Positions 51,756 to 60,012 of a DNA stretch of 64,000 nucleotides are shown here, piece after piece; within the stretch, counting starts at the first letter, position 1; each line of letters starts with the position of its first letter. This stretch comes from Erwinia phyllosphaerae (GTDB lineage Bacteria > Pseudomonadota > Gammaproteobacteria > Enterobacterales > Enterobacteriaceae), in contig NZ_JAHSPF010000011.1 in assembly GCF_019132875.1 (NCBI RefSeq), positions 62,001 to 126,000 of the forward strand, read 5' to 3'. Position numbers and translations under genes: made by a program. The notes beneath the pieces are model-generated. The model was not told the DNA's origin. It saw only the letters and a program-made list of their open reading frames with translations, and did no database searches.

Positions 51756-53123
51756 TTAACGAAAAGACCTGGAAACCTCTTTTTGCCCCTGTTGCTGATT
51801 TGATGTGGAATGAGGAAGGGCGATAACCTCTATTTTGTCCACCAGCAGCAGATAGGCCAGAAAACCAACCAGCGCGACGGCGGCGATATACCACATTGCG
51901 TACTGAAAATTATCGGTTTTCTGCAAAATGATGCCGATGACGATGGGGCTAATAATGCCCGAAAGGTTGCCAAAGATATTGAGCATGCCGCCAACGGTGC
52001 CGATCAGGTGGCGAGGGATAATATCGCTGCACACCACCCAGCCCAGATTAGAAAAGGCGTTGGCAAAGAAAGCGACAGAAAGAATAGTAATGGCAATAGT
52101 CGGGCTATTCTGGAAAAAATTCACCAGCGCAATCGACGCCGTAACCAGTAAACCCGACATTACCGGTAGCTTACGGGCGAAGGTTTTTGAGCGTCCTTTC
52201 TTCAGCAACATATCGCTCAAAGTACCGCCGCAGATAACGCCCGCCATCGCCATCAGATACGGAAACATTGCCCCGATACCGGCTTTGGCAATCGACAGAC
52301 CCAGCCCTTTTTCCAGGTAAACAATGAACCATGTCAGGAAAAAATAGAGGGTAGAAGACGCCGCAAATTGAGCAATAAACAAGCCCCAGACGGTACGTTG
52401 TTTAAGGATGTAGCGTATATCGGCCCAGTTGACCGTCGTGCTGTTTCCCTGCTGAGCTGTTGAGCCATAGCCGCCGCCTTCCCGTATATAGCGCAGTTCG
52501 GCTTCGTTCGTTCTACGGCTATGTTGAGGATCGCGGTAAACAAGGAGCCAGTAAATCCCAAATAAAATACCCGCCGTCCCGGAAATATAAAATGACATTT
52601 CCCAGCCCCAGGTGGCGACAATAAATGAGAGGGCAGGGGTCAATAACGCCAGCCCGATATACTGGGCGCTGGCGTAGAATGCCGTCGCGCGGGCACGTTC
52701 GTGATCCGGGAACCAGGTAGCAATGATTTTAGTGTTTGACGGGAAAGAGGGAGCTTCCGCTATACCAATCAGCGCGCGGCAAACCAGCAGCATCGCAAAT
52801 GAAGCAGTGACGGTGGTGAAAAGCTGGTGAGAGGCCAGTCCCATAATAAAGGTGAACAGGCTCCAGAGCACGATCGCACTGCCGTAAAGCACCCTCGAAC
52901 CTACCCGGTCCAGGATGTAGCCGACAGGGATCTGGCTCAAAGCGTATGCCCAGGTAAACATAGAAAACAGCAGCCCCAGTTGCGTAGGGGAGAGGGCAAA
53001 CTGCCCCTGAATATGAGAACCGGCAACGGATAAGTTAGCGCGGTCCATATAGTTAATCGCCGTAACGATAAAGAGCATTGCCAGAATTAAGAGTCTTGAG
53101 CGCGTAGGCTTCATTGTTGTCAT
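51756..53123 (-). CDS. MFS sugar-acid transporter (anion:cation symporter family)
   Basis: A 455-residue, 12-helix transporter of the ExuT/GudP/DgoT group, which takes up hexuronates, hexarates or galactonate with protons. The family start LLILAMLFIVTAINYMDRANLS (residues 10-31) and GYILDRVGSRVLYG are clear. ATG 53123 is chosen because the upstream 59 residues lack family similarity. Divergent from a GntR regulator and an RspA/ManD-like dehydratase, which points to uptake of an aldonate such as mannonate, gluconate or galactonate. Confidence 0.9.
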   Translation of the reverse strand: MTTMKPTRSRLLILAMLFIVTAINYMDRANLSVAGSHIQGQFALSPTQLGLLFSMFTWAYALSQIPVGYILDRVGSRVLYGSAIVLWSLFTFIMGLASHQLFTTVTASFAMLLVCRALIGIAEAPSFPSNTKIIATWFPDHERARATAFYASAQYIGLALLTPALSFIVATWGWEMSFYISGTAGILFGIYWLLVYRDPQHSRRTNEAELRYIREGGGYGSTAQQGNSTTVNWADIRYILKQRTVWGLFIAQFAASSTLYFFLTWFIVYLEKGLGLSIAKAGIGAMFPYLMAMAGVICGGTLSDMLLKKGRSKTFARKLPVMSGLLVTASIALVNFFQNSPTIAITILSVAFFANAFSNLGWVVCSDIIPRHLIGTVGGMLNIFGNLSGIISPIVIGIILQKTDNFQYAMWYIAAVALVGFLAYLLLVDKIEVIALPHSTSNQQQGQKEVSRSFR

Positions 53124-53695
53124 CGTTCTAACCTCTGATTTGTCAGAACATAAAAAGGGATGCCGCACTCTTTTTATGTTGCTTAACGCCGCGATTTTAT
53201 GTCTTTTGAGGACGGCGAGCTTCCTGCATTCCATCAGGTTCTCGTTGTTTCTGCCGCCGCCAAACCCTGAGTGCAAGCAAATAGTGGTTTGCGCATACAA
53301 CCGTTATTTGAAGTCGTTTTAATACTTAAGAGGACGGGAAACGTAGCGTAACCTCGTCGGTGTAACATGACTAACAAGTTGCGCCTTAAAGATCTACTTG
53401 AGGATGTTAAAATGAACAATGGGAAGAGTAAAAAAATGTCGGGCAGTTCACATACTGGCGAATTTAAATCCTTATAAAGCCCGCCATACGGCACTGTAAC
53501 TCACTTTTTCTTCTTCAGGTGATCGGCGTCACACTACAGAAAATTACCCGGTTTTGGCTTGCAGTCGACGCGTCAGCGATGGTAAAACTTGTAGGACAGG
53601 TTGTCGCTGGCCGGCCGGGTTGCGTAATTATTGCTGAGCGATCCGTACTGAAAACGCTATGATAGTGTCGAATCTGTTGATAAATGAGGAATCTC
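53124..53695. other. Divergent control region of the sugar-acid module
   Basis: About 570 bases between the MFS and GntR genes. A half-site TGTAGGACA at 53590-53598 matches one arm of the perfect operator found at 54443, suggesting autoregulation. A 36-residue frame (53367-53477, starting MTNKLRLKDLLEDVKMN) has a poor ribosome binding site and no recognised family; it could be a gene remnant. Confidence 0.4.
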
Positions 53696-54403
53696 GTGAC
53701 TCTGGAAAGCGTACAAAAACATAATGTGGTCAATGTTGTTTACCAACAGATGAAACAGAATATTCAGGACGGCGTCTGGGAACCGGGCTGTAAACTTCCT
53801 TCTGAAGCAAAGCTGGTAGCCACTTTTAATGTCAGTAGGGTTAGCGTGCGCAGCGCGGTACAAAAACTGCGTGACCTTGGCGTAGTGGTAACTCACCAGG
53901 GGAAAGGGACATACGTAACCCGGGATATAGCCAGATTTGGTGAATTCAGCGATAGCCAGCCGCTGCTGCATCTTTCGCAAGAAGAGTTCGAAGATATGCG
54001 TATTTTCCGCCAGACCGTAGAATTTCGCTGCATGGCGCTGGCGGTAGAGAAGGCCACTGACGAAGATATTTCTCGCTTAGAGCAGGCCCTGAATCGCATG
54101 CTGGTGGCAAAAGATGATTATAAAAAATACTCCCAGGCCGATTATGATTTCCATCTGGCCATTGTCAGAGCGTCCCACAATAAAGTCTTTATTCACGTCA
54201 TGGAATCCCTGAAAAGCATTTATATCCATTATCTTCAGGAGCTGAATCGGGTTCTCGGCGTCACCCTGGAGAGTATTGAAGCGCATATTAAAGTCTATAT
54301 GGCGCTCAAGAATCGGGATGCGGTAACCGCCAGCGAAACGCTTAATAGCGCCATGGCTCATAACGTTAACGTAATAGAAGAATCTCGATTACTGGATAAG
54401 TAG
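53696..54403 (+). CDS. GntR-family regulator, FadR/FCD subgroup
   Basis: A roughly 235-residue repressor or activator. The N-terminal winged helix (about residues 10-75) includes WEPGCKLPSEAKLVATFNVSRVSVRSA (split). The FCD effector domain (about 95-225) has the metal/ligand-binding pattern with DYDFHLAIVRASHN and a late His-rich helix (SAMAHNVNVIEE). The preferred start is GTG 53696, with GAGG 5 bases upstream; ATG 53684 lacks a site. Likely controls the following dehydratase and the divergent transporter through the ATGTAGGA palindrome. It resembles the RspR/UxuR/ExuR group. Confidence 0.88.
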   Translation: MTLESVQKHNVVNVVYQQMKQNIQDGVWEPGCKLPSEAKLVATFNVSRVSVRSAVQKLRDLGVVVTHQGKGTYVTRDIARFGEFSDSQPLLHLSQEEFEDMRIFRQTVEFRCMALAVEKATDEDISRLEQALNRMLVAKDDYKKYSQADYDFHLAIVRASHNKVFIHVMESLKSIYIHYLQELNRVLGVTLESIEAHIKVYMALKNRDAVTASETLNSAMAHNVNVIEESRLLDK

Positions 54404-54408
54404 TTTAT

Positions 54409-54432
54409 AAAACCTCTCCGCGAGGTTTTTTA
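54409..54432 (+). terminator. Terminator after the GntR gene
   Basis: AAAACCTC-TCCGC-GAGGTTTT followed by TTT, 6 bases after the stop codon. Confidence 0.85.
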
Positions 54433-54442
54433 ATAACATAAC

Positions 54443-54460
54443 ATGTAGGACATCCTACAT
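54443..54460. promoter_or_regulatory. Perfect GntR-type operator ATGTAGGA-CA-TCCTACAT
   Basis: An 18-bp perfect palindrome 26 bases before the dehydratase start and 40 bases after the GntR stop. It has the size and symmetry of FadR-family sites, and its half-site recurs at 53590. Confidence 0.8.
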
Positions 54461-54485
54461 CTTGGCGGTCAAGCCGGAGGACTTC

Positions 54486-55739
54486 ATGGATAATCTGAAA
54501 ATTACCAACGTCAAAACGATTCTTACCGCGCCAGGCGGGATCGATCTGGTTGTGGTAAAAATTGAAACTAACCAGCCGGGCCTCTATGGCTTAGGCTGCG
54601 CCACTTTTACCCAGCGGGTGTTCGCCGTTGAGGCTGCGATAGAAAATTACATGAAACCTTTCCTGACAGGTAAGGATCCGCTGAGAACTGAAGATATCTG
54701 GCAGTCGGCTGCGGTGAGCGGTTACTGGCGTAATGGCCCCGTTATGAATAACGCCCTGTCCGGAATTGATATGGCATTGTGGGATATTAAAGGTAAGGTC
54801 GCCGGGCTACCGGTTTATCAACTTTTGGGCGGAAAATGCCGGGATGGCATCCCACTGTATCGCCACTGCGATGGAGCTGACGAAGTTGAGGTTGAAGATA
54901 ACATTCGCGCTCGCATGGAAGAAGGGTATCAGTACGTACGTTGCCAGATGGGGATGTATGGGGGAGCCGGTACCGAGGATCTGAAATTGATTGCGGGAAA
55001 GCTGGCGAAAGCGCGTAATATTCAGCCAAAGGTTTCACCCCGCACAAAGACCCCGGGGATCTATTTCGATCCGGATGCCTACGCCCGTGCAGTACCCCGA
55101 TTATTTGAGCATTTACGCCATAAGCTGGGCTTCGGCGTCGAATTTATCCACGATGTCCATGAAAGGGTTACCCCTGTCGCTGCGATACAGATGGCGAAGA
55201 ACCTGGAACCCTATCAGCTTTTCTTCCTTGAAGATCCGGTCGCGCCGGAAAATACCGACTGGCTGAAAATGCTGCGTCAGCAGTCCGCTACGCCGGTGGC
55301 GATGGGAGAGCTTTTCGTCAATATTAACGAGTGGAAGCCGCTGATAGATAACAAACTGATCGATTATATCCGCTGCCATGTCAGCACCATCGGCGGTATT
55401 ACGCCCGCGAAAAAGCTGGCGGTATATAGCGAGCTTAACGGTGTCAGAACGGCCTGGCATGGTCCCGGAGATATTTCACCGGTGGGCGTCTGCGCCAATA
55501 TGCATCTTGATATGAGCTCGCCAAATCTGGGCGTTCAGGAGTATACGCCGATGAACGATGCGCTTTGTGAAGTCTTCCCGGACTGTCCTGAGATAGAAAA
55601 AGGCTATGCCTATCTCAATGACAAACCCGGCCTGGGGATTGATATCGATGAGCGGCTGGCGGCTAAGTACCCTTGTGAAGGCGGGATCCCTTTATGGACT
55701 CTGGCACGCATTCCGGATGGTACAGCATCACGGCCATAA
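54486..55739 (+). CDS. Enolase-superfamily sugar-acid dehydratase (ManD/RspA-like)
   Basis: A 417-residue mandelate racemase-subgroup enzyme, similar to starvation-sensing protein RspA and D-mannonate dehydratase ManD. It probably converts D-mannonate or D-gluconate to 2-keto-3-deoxygluconate. Expected residues are present: the capping N-terminal domain, metal ligands in FIHDVHERV, FFLEDP and AMGELF, and acid/base residues in YIRCHVSTIGG and TAWHGPGDISPVG. ATG 54486 has GGAGG upstream. The alcohol dehydrogenase RspB that follows rspA in E. coli is missing. Which of the several ManD substrates is used is not deducible. Confidence 0.9.
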   Translation: MDNLKITNVKTILTAPGGIDLVVVKIETNQPGLYGLGCATFTQRVFAVEAAIENYMKPFLTGKDPLRTEDIWQSAAVSGYWRNGPVMNNALSGIDMALWDIKGKVAGLPVYQLLGGKCRDGIPLYRHCDGADEVEVEDNIRARMEEGYQYVRCQMGMYGGAGTEDLKLIAGKLAKARNIQPKVSPRTKTPGIYFDPDAYARAVPRLFEHLRHKLGFGVEFIHDVHERVTPVAAIQMAKNLEPYQLFFLEDPVAPENTDWLKMLRQQSATPVAMGELFVNINEWKPLIDNKLIDYIRCHVSTIGGITPAKKLAVYSELNGVRTAWHGPGDISPVGVCANMHLDMSSPNLGVQEYTPMNDALCEVFPDCPEIEKGYAYLNDKPGLGIDIDERLAAKYPCEGGIPLWTLARIPDGTASRP

Positions 55740-55973
55740 TAGCTGAAGGCAACGTCATCGCTTTCAGATAGTCAGCACGAACTGATAGATCGGGACAGCA
55801 TCTGTTCAGGATGCTGCCCCGCCACCTACAGCAGTCAAACAACTTCTCCAGTGCCGTTTATCTGCACCACATCACCGCCAAACGCGGCATCAAGGTTTAC
55901 TTCGTGACTATAACCCGCAGGGCTTCTTACGGCGGCATCTGGACAGGAATACATCCGTAAGAGAGAAAATGGA
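55740..55973. other. Intergenic remnant-like sequence
   Basis: 234 bases between the dehydratase stop and the convergent PTS IID stop. A broken frame (ends near ITRRASYGGIWTGIHP) looks protein-like but is too short to assign. A hairpin of CAGCATC/GATGCTG type at about 55797-55816 could stop transcription. Confidence 0.3.
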
Positions 55974-56792
55974 TTAGCCCTGAAACACGCCGGTGGCCAC
56001 GCCAAGAGCGGCCAAAACCAACAGTATGGCCATCGCTTTTACCGGCGAAACCCCTCGTTTTGCCATCACATACCATGTGCCAAGCACTATGCCAAGGGGT
56101 AACAGCTGCGGGAAGATGCCGTCCAGCATTTGCTGAAGATGAATATTCACCCCGTCTTTGGTAATGAACTCCAGCCCGGAGCTGAGCTTAACGTAGCTTG
56201 CCGCGACGCCGCCCATCACGAATACACCCAGCAGCGACAACGCTTCACGCAGGCGAGCCGACTTGCTGCTCACCAGCATCTCGACCGATCCGGATCCCAT
56301 TTTGTAACCTTTCAAAAACAGGAACCAGGAGCCGGGCAGGATAATGCCCAGCCAGGCGACGGTGTAGAACAGTGGCCCAAGAATATTACCGCCAGCCGCC
56401 AGCGCCATACCGATGCTCAACAATATCGGCATTAGCATTCCGGGGATCATCGAATCCCCGATCCCTGCAATGGGCCCCATCAGGCCGACTTTTAGCGTGT
56501 TGATCGTTTCACCGTCAATCGGTTCGCCATTAGCCTTTTTCTCTTCCAGTCCCAGGGCCATGCCGTTGACGATAGCGCCGATCTGCGGTTCCGTATTGTA
56601 GAACGAAGCGTGGCGGCGCAGCATTTCCATGCGCTTTGTGACGTCCGGATAGAGCTTTTTCGCCACCGGCAGCATGCTGAGGCAAAAGCCAAAGGATGCC
56701 ATACGCTCAAAACTCATTGATGACAGGCAGTGCATCATCCAGGCTCGCCAGCAGCGGCGTAGATCTTTACGGGTTAGTCTCCTTTCTTCCAT
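55974..56792 (-). CDS. PTS mannose-family EIID membrane component
   Basis: A 272-residue membrane protein forming the sugar channel with IIC. The family N-terminus LTRKDLRRCWRAWMM and FGFCLSMLPVAKKLYP (about 34-49), and the signature VGLMGPIAGIGDSMIPGMLMPI (about 107-128), are intact. Last gene of the IIA-IIB-IIC-IID order, with its ATG overlapping the IIC stop. Sugar specificity (mannose, sorbose, N-acetylgalactosamine, glucosaminate) cannot be read from sequence alone. Confidence 0.92.
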   Translation of the reverse strand: MEERRLTRKDLRRCWRAWMMHCLSSMSFERMASFGFCLSMLPVAKKLYPDVTKRMEMLRRHASFYNTEPQIGAIVNGMALGLEEKKANGEPIDGETINTLKVGLMGPIAGIGDSMIPGMLMPILLSIGMALAAGGNILGPLFYTVAWLGIILPGSWFLFLKGYKMGSGSVEMLVSSKSARLREALSLLGVFVMGGVAASYVKLSSGLEFITKDGVNIHLQQMLDGIFPQLLPLGIVLGTWYVMAKRGVSPVKAMAILLVLAALGVATGVFQG

Positions 56793-57589
56793 CAGAATTC
56801 ATCCTCATCAGCAGCGAGCGGTTTTGCCCCTGCGGTCGTCGCAGGTTCCGGCTTATAGGTGTAATGGATCAGCGCCAGCAGTGAGCCAACAATGACCAGC
56901 GCAACCATATTGAGTTTTAGAAAAACGATGCAGATGAAACCCACGAGAAAATAGATCAGCATGCTGTAGTTTTTAATAATTTGCTTGAGCAGGATCGCGA
57001 TCCCTACGGCGGGAAGAATACCGCCCAGCACGTTCATGGTTGACAGCACCACCTGCGGGAGGCTGTCCATCACGCCGCTGATATACTGCGCGCCAAAATA
57101 GACGCCGGTAAAGGTAGGAACAAAGCGCAGAAGGAAGTTAGTGACCTGCGGCCAGATAGCGCTATTAAGGTAAAGGCTACGCACGTCACCTTGTTCCAGC
57201 GCAACGTCGGCACGATGGTTCCAGAAGGAGTTCAGCACCATCATCGCGTTGAATAAAATGGTGCCGGCAATACCTATGGTTGCCGCCAGCGCCACCGCCA
57301 CTTCTGGTCCTTTGCCCGACAGAATACCCAGTGCGATTGCCGGATAGGCAACAAAGTTCAGATCCGCAGGCATAGAGCCGCCGGGCGTCACCATGGCGAT
57401 ATAGACCGCCTGAACCGCCACCCCAATGATTATCCCGGTTTTCAGGTCGCCCAGAATAAGCCCGACCAGCATTCCGGAAACCAGCGGTCGGGTGATCAGA
57501 TACCAGCCGCCGGTTACGCCCAGAAGCCAGGGGCTGCTAAGCGCCCCCAGATAACAAAGAAGGCCAATTAAAGCCGCTTCAATAATCAT
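56792..57589 (-). CDS. PTS mannose-family EIIC membrane component
   Basis: A 265-residue membrane permease subunit. Family features are RPLVSGMLVGLILGDLKTGI (about 34-53), VQAVYIAMVTPGGSMPADL and ALGILSGKGPEVAVALA. The C-terminal tail is acidic (DEDEF). It is coupled by stop-start overlap to IID and lies 11 bases after IIB. Confidence 0.92.
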   Translation of the reverse strand: MIIEAALIGLLCYLGALSSPWLLGVTGGWYLITRPLVSGMLVGLILGDLKTGIIIGVAVQAVYIAMVTPGGSMPADLNFVAYPAIALGILSGKGPEVAVALAATIGIAGTILFNAMMVLNSFWNHRADVALEQGDVRSLYLNSAIWPQVTNFLLRFVPTFTGVYFGAQYISGVMDSLPQVVLSTMNVLGGILPAVGIAILLKQIIKNYSMLIYFLVGFICIVFLKLNMVALVIVGSLLALIHYTYKPEPATTAGAKPLAADEDEF

Positions 57590-57600
57590 CTTTCACTCCC

Positions 57601-58095
57601 TTATTTCAGCTTCTGACGGGCATCCTGCCAGCTATAGCTACTGGCATCCGGAACCAGGCGGAATTCTACCCGGTGCCCGCGCTGTACCAGCCAGTCGAAA
57701 GCGGCAATTTCCTGAGCGTTGACCGACTGATTGGGGCCAATGGTGATGGTATCGGCGCGTGAACTCATTGGCCCTACGTTGATTTTACCGCTGGCGTTTT
57801 TCAGGTCGATCCCGGTTTCTTCAATACGTTGTAGCGTGACGGGGGACTTGCAAATCACAAAGTAACGCTTCTCGCTGGCGATGATTTTCGGCAGTTTTTC
57901 AATGGCCGTTGCGACGTCGAACAGCCAGACTTTGGTATCCTGAATCGCACCTTTCATCACTGATGAGAGCAGGGGATCGGCTGCGACGGCGTCATCAATG
58001 GCGATAATCCCTTCGCAGGGTAACTCTTTAGCCCAGCGCGTCACGAGTTGCCCGTGGATAACCCGATCGTCGATGCGAACAAAAGAAATACTCAT
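57601..58095 (-). CDS. PTS mannose/sorbose-family EIIB component
   Basis: A 164-residue cytoplasmic phosphotransfer protein. The phosphorylated His lies in VRIDDRVIHGQLVTRWAKE (His at about residue 15), the family hallmark. It takes phosphate from IIA and gives it to the sugar as it crosses IIC/IID. A GGAGG-type site precedes ATG 58095. Confidence 0.94.
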   Translation of the reverse strand: MSISFVRIDDRVIHGQLVTRWAKELPCEGIIAIDDAVAADPLLSSVMKGAIQDTKVWLFDVATAIEKLPKIIASEKRYFVICKSPVTLQRIEETGIDLKNASGKINVGPMSSRADTITIGPNQSVNAQEIAAFDWLVQRGHRVEFRLVPDASSYSWQDARQKLK

Positions 58096-58107
58096 CGTTA
58101 TTTCCTC

Positions 58108-58536
58108 CTAAAAATCAGATGACTGGACAGAGAGAACGGGGGCTGCCTTCGTCAGGGTTGGCACGGTCAGTTCCAGCAGTTTTGCCGCCGCATCGTGAAC
58201 GTCCGTCAGGTGGTTGACCTCTTCGGTTTGTAGCAGCATGGGGATATTGACGCCCGCCAGCACGGCGACGGGGGGCGTCATCTGCGGGGAGAAGGCATGC
58301 TGGCAGGCGACGTTCCACGGCGTACCGCTTTGCAGATCGCACAAAACCACCACGCCGTCGGCATTCTGGCCAGCGCTGGCCAGCGCCTTAGTGAAATCCT
58401 GCCTGAATCCTTCAATACCCGCCTGTTCGCTAAGCGTCACTACGGAAACATGCGGCAATTCGCCATACACCATCTGGCCACTGGCGAGCAGCGCCTCAGC
58501 CAGAGGGCCGTGGGTGGCAATAATAAAGGCGATCAT
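58108..58536 (-). CDS. PTS mannose-family EIIA component
   Basis: A 142-residue protein of the ManX-type IIA fold; the phosphorylated His9 lies in IATHGPLAEALL, and VVLCDLQSGTPWN (about 62-74) matches the family. It receives phosphate from HPr. First PTS gene of the operon, 346 bases downstream of the epimerase gene. A perfect ATTAATCGATTAAT palindrome lies about 217 bases upstream, in the gap to the epimerase gene, pointing to its own promoter. Confidence 0.94.
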   Translation of the reverse strand: MIAFIIATHGPLAEALLASGQMVYGELPHVSVVTLSEQAGIEGFRQDFTKALASAGQNADGVVVLCDLQSGTPWNVACQHAFSPQMTPPVAVLAGVNIPMLLQTEEVNHLTDVHDAAAKLLELTVPTLTKAAPVLSVQSSDF

Positions 58537-58724
58537 AAGCTTCCTCTCTTACTCAGGCTTTTAGCGTGGCGCGCCGCTGCCCGAGGCTTCTTGCTGATAG
58601 TGAAATGTATGGCGGGAATAATAAACTTCCCGGCGCAGCGGAGGGGGCAAGAGGCAAAAGCGTTGTCCGGGTGTTTATATTCCTGACCCATAATGTCAGA
58701 GCGTTTATGGTGAGTTATTCGCAT
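58533..58724 (-). CDS. Possible small leader ORF before the PTS genes
   Basis: A 63-residue frame whose ATG has GGAG about 8 bases upstream and whose TGA overlaps the ATG of the IIA gene, a layout that would couple translation. The product (MRITHHKRSD..., basic, no hydrophobic segment) matches no family I know, so it may be chance. It starts about 30 bases downstream of the palindrome at 58753. Confidence 0.3.
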   Translation of the reverse strand: MRITHHKRSDIMGQEYKHPDNAFASCPLRCAGKFIIPAIHFTISKKPRAAARHAKSLSKRGSL

Positions 58725-58752
58725 GTTCTGTCTCCGTGTTAGCTGAATTTAG

Positions 58753-58798
58753 ATTAATCGATTAATATTATTTAATTCATGTTGTTAAAGTGATTAAC
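58753..58798. promoter_or_regulatory. LacI-type operator pair upstream of the PTS genes
   Basis: ATTAATCGATTAAT at 58753-58766 is a perfect 14-bp palindrome. GTTAAAGTGATTAAC at 58784-58798 is a related, less perfect copy. Both share GTTAA/TTAAC-type arms with the sites at 58873 and 61778, the footprint expected for the LacI-family protein encoded at 62379. Confidence 0.75.
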
Positions 58799-58872
58799 CC
58801 CGCAAAATCCATAAGTTGAGTTTTGTTATCTCTTATAAAAATCTTTTAACAGGCGGTTTTTAAATAAAAAAG

Positions 58873-58886
58873 GTTATTCGATTAAC
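58873..58886. promoter_or_regulatory. LacI-type operator overlapping the end of the epimerase gene
   Basis: GTTATTCGATTAAC, one or two changes from the consensus GTTAATCGATTAAC, spans the stop codon of the epimerase gene. Confidence 0.6.
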
Positions 58887-60012
58887 TTAGCTTGTAACAA
58901 TTTTGCATCAGGTTGTCGATTTCACGGCAAGCCACATAGAGGTGATAGAGCGTCGAAGCCGGTGAAGCCTGCGCCAGACGCCTGCCGCTGGCATCGATTT
59001 CATCACAATAAGGACGGCTGTTCTCTCCGTTGACATACTGCGCCATCATCAATGCAGCATGCCGATCCAGCCTGCGGTAAGCAGCGTCTTCCTGCTGTGT
59101 CTCACAGGCCACAACGTCGGCCTTCAGGCGTTCGGTCTGGCACCACAGGCGGCTCCCCTCACGGTACGGCGTCTGGTCATGGTAAACCTCATTCGTCACC
59201 GCCAGGGTACGCGGGTTCTCGCCTGCCTGTATAGCAAAGCGCTGCAACGCATCGCGCCAGAAGAGGGTATCCACACCGGAAAGCTTCTGATACTCGTAAA
59301 GCAGCCACGTCCATTCATGGTGATGGCCCGGGTCAACATGCGGCGATTCAGGGGCATCGGCCTGCCAGCCGGGTGAGAAGAACTCAACCAGGCAACGCCG
59401 TTCATGATGAAATAAGCGATCGGTAAACAGGTTAAACAGGCGATGCGCCTCCTGCTGCCAGCATGGTTCCCCGGTGTGACGCCACCAGGCAAGCATGGCT
59501 TCAAAAAGATGCATGTTGGGGTTCTGACTCAGCATCGCCGGGCGTCGGGTATTGATGGCATATCCTCCTTCCGCCAGGGCCAGATTGGTCTGCATCCAGT
59601 CATATAGCGCCATGGCACGCTGATGAAACTGCGCTTCGCCGGTCAGGGCATACAGTTCGCTATAGGCCAGCAGGGCAAATGCCTGCTCGTAGGCATTAGT
59701 TTGATGAGCGAGTGGCGTGTTTCCGTCGGCAAACAAAAATGCTCCCTGAGCATTGGTGAAATGACTGAGGCCGCGATTTGCTACGGCATCCAGCGTTTGG
59801 CGTGCATCCAGCCAGCCCGTTCTCGTGGCATGGGCGTAGACATATAGCTGGCGTGTCTGTACCCGGCTGCGCGTCAGCGAACCTTCATCCGGTAACGTTT
59901 CGCGGAAACAAACGGCTCCGTCCGGCAGCGTTTTGACACCTTGCTGTAAAAATAGCGGTAGCGCGCTGTTTTTTATCCACGAAACAAACTGTTGAGCATG
60001 CGTCATCATCAT
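58882..60012 (-). CDS. AGE-family sugar epimerase/isomerase
   Basis: A 376-residue N-acylglucosamine 2-epimerase-fold protein, an alpha6/alpha6 barrel. It is related to mannose isomerase and YihS, which interconvert aldoses and ketoses such as mannose and fructose. The hallmark GYAINTRRPAMLSQNPNMHLFEAMLAW (split, about residues 151-177) and the catalytic His in DPGHHHEWTWLLYEYQ are present. It overlaps the preceding isomerase-like gene by 4 bases, so the two enzymes are coupled. Substrate is inferred from context only. Confidence 0.88.
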   Translation of the reverse strand: MMMTHAQQFVSWIKNSALPLFLQQGVKTLPDGAVCFRETLPDEGSLTRSRVQTRQLYVYAHATRTGWLDARQTLDAVANRGLSHFTNAQGAFLFADGNTPLAHQTNAYEQAFALLAYSELYALTGEAQFHQRAMALYDWMQTNLALAEGGYAINTRRPAMLSQNPNMHLFEAMLAWWRHTGEPCWQQEAHRLFNLFTDRLFHHERRCLVEFFSPGWQADAPESPHVDPGHHHEWTWLLYEYQKLSGVDTLFWRDALQRFAIQAGENPRTLAVTNEVYHDQTPYREGSRLWCQTERLKADVVACETQQEDAAYRRLDRHAALMMAQYVNGENSRPYCDEIDASGRRLAQASPASTLYHLYVACREIDNLMQNCYKLS

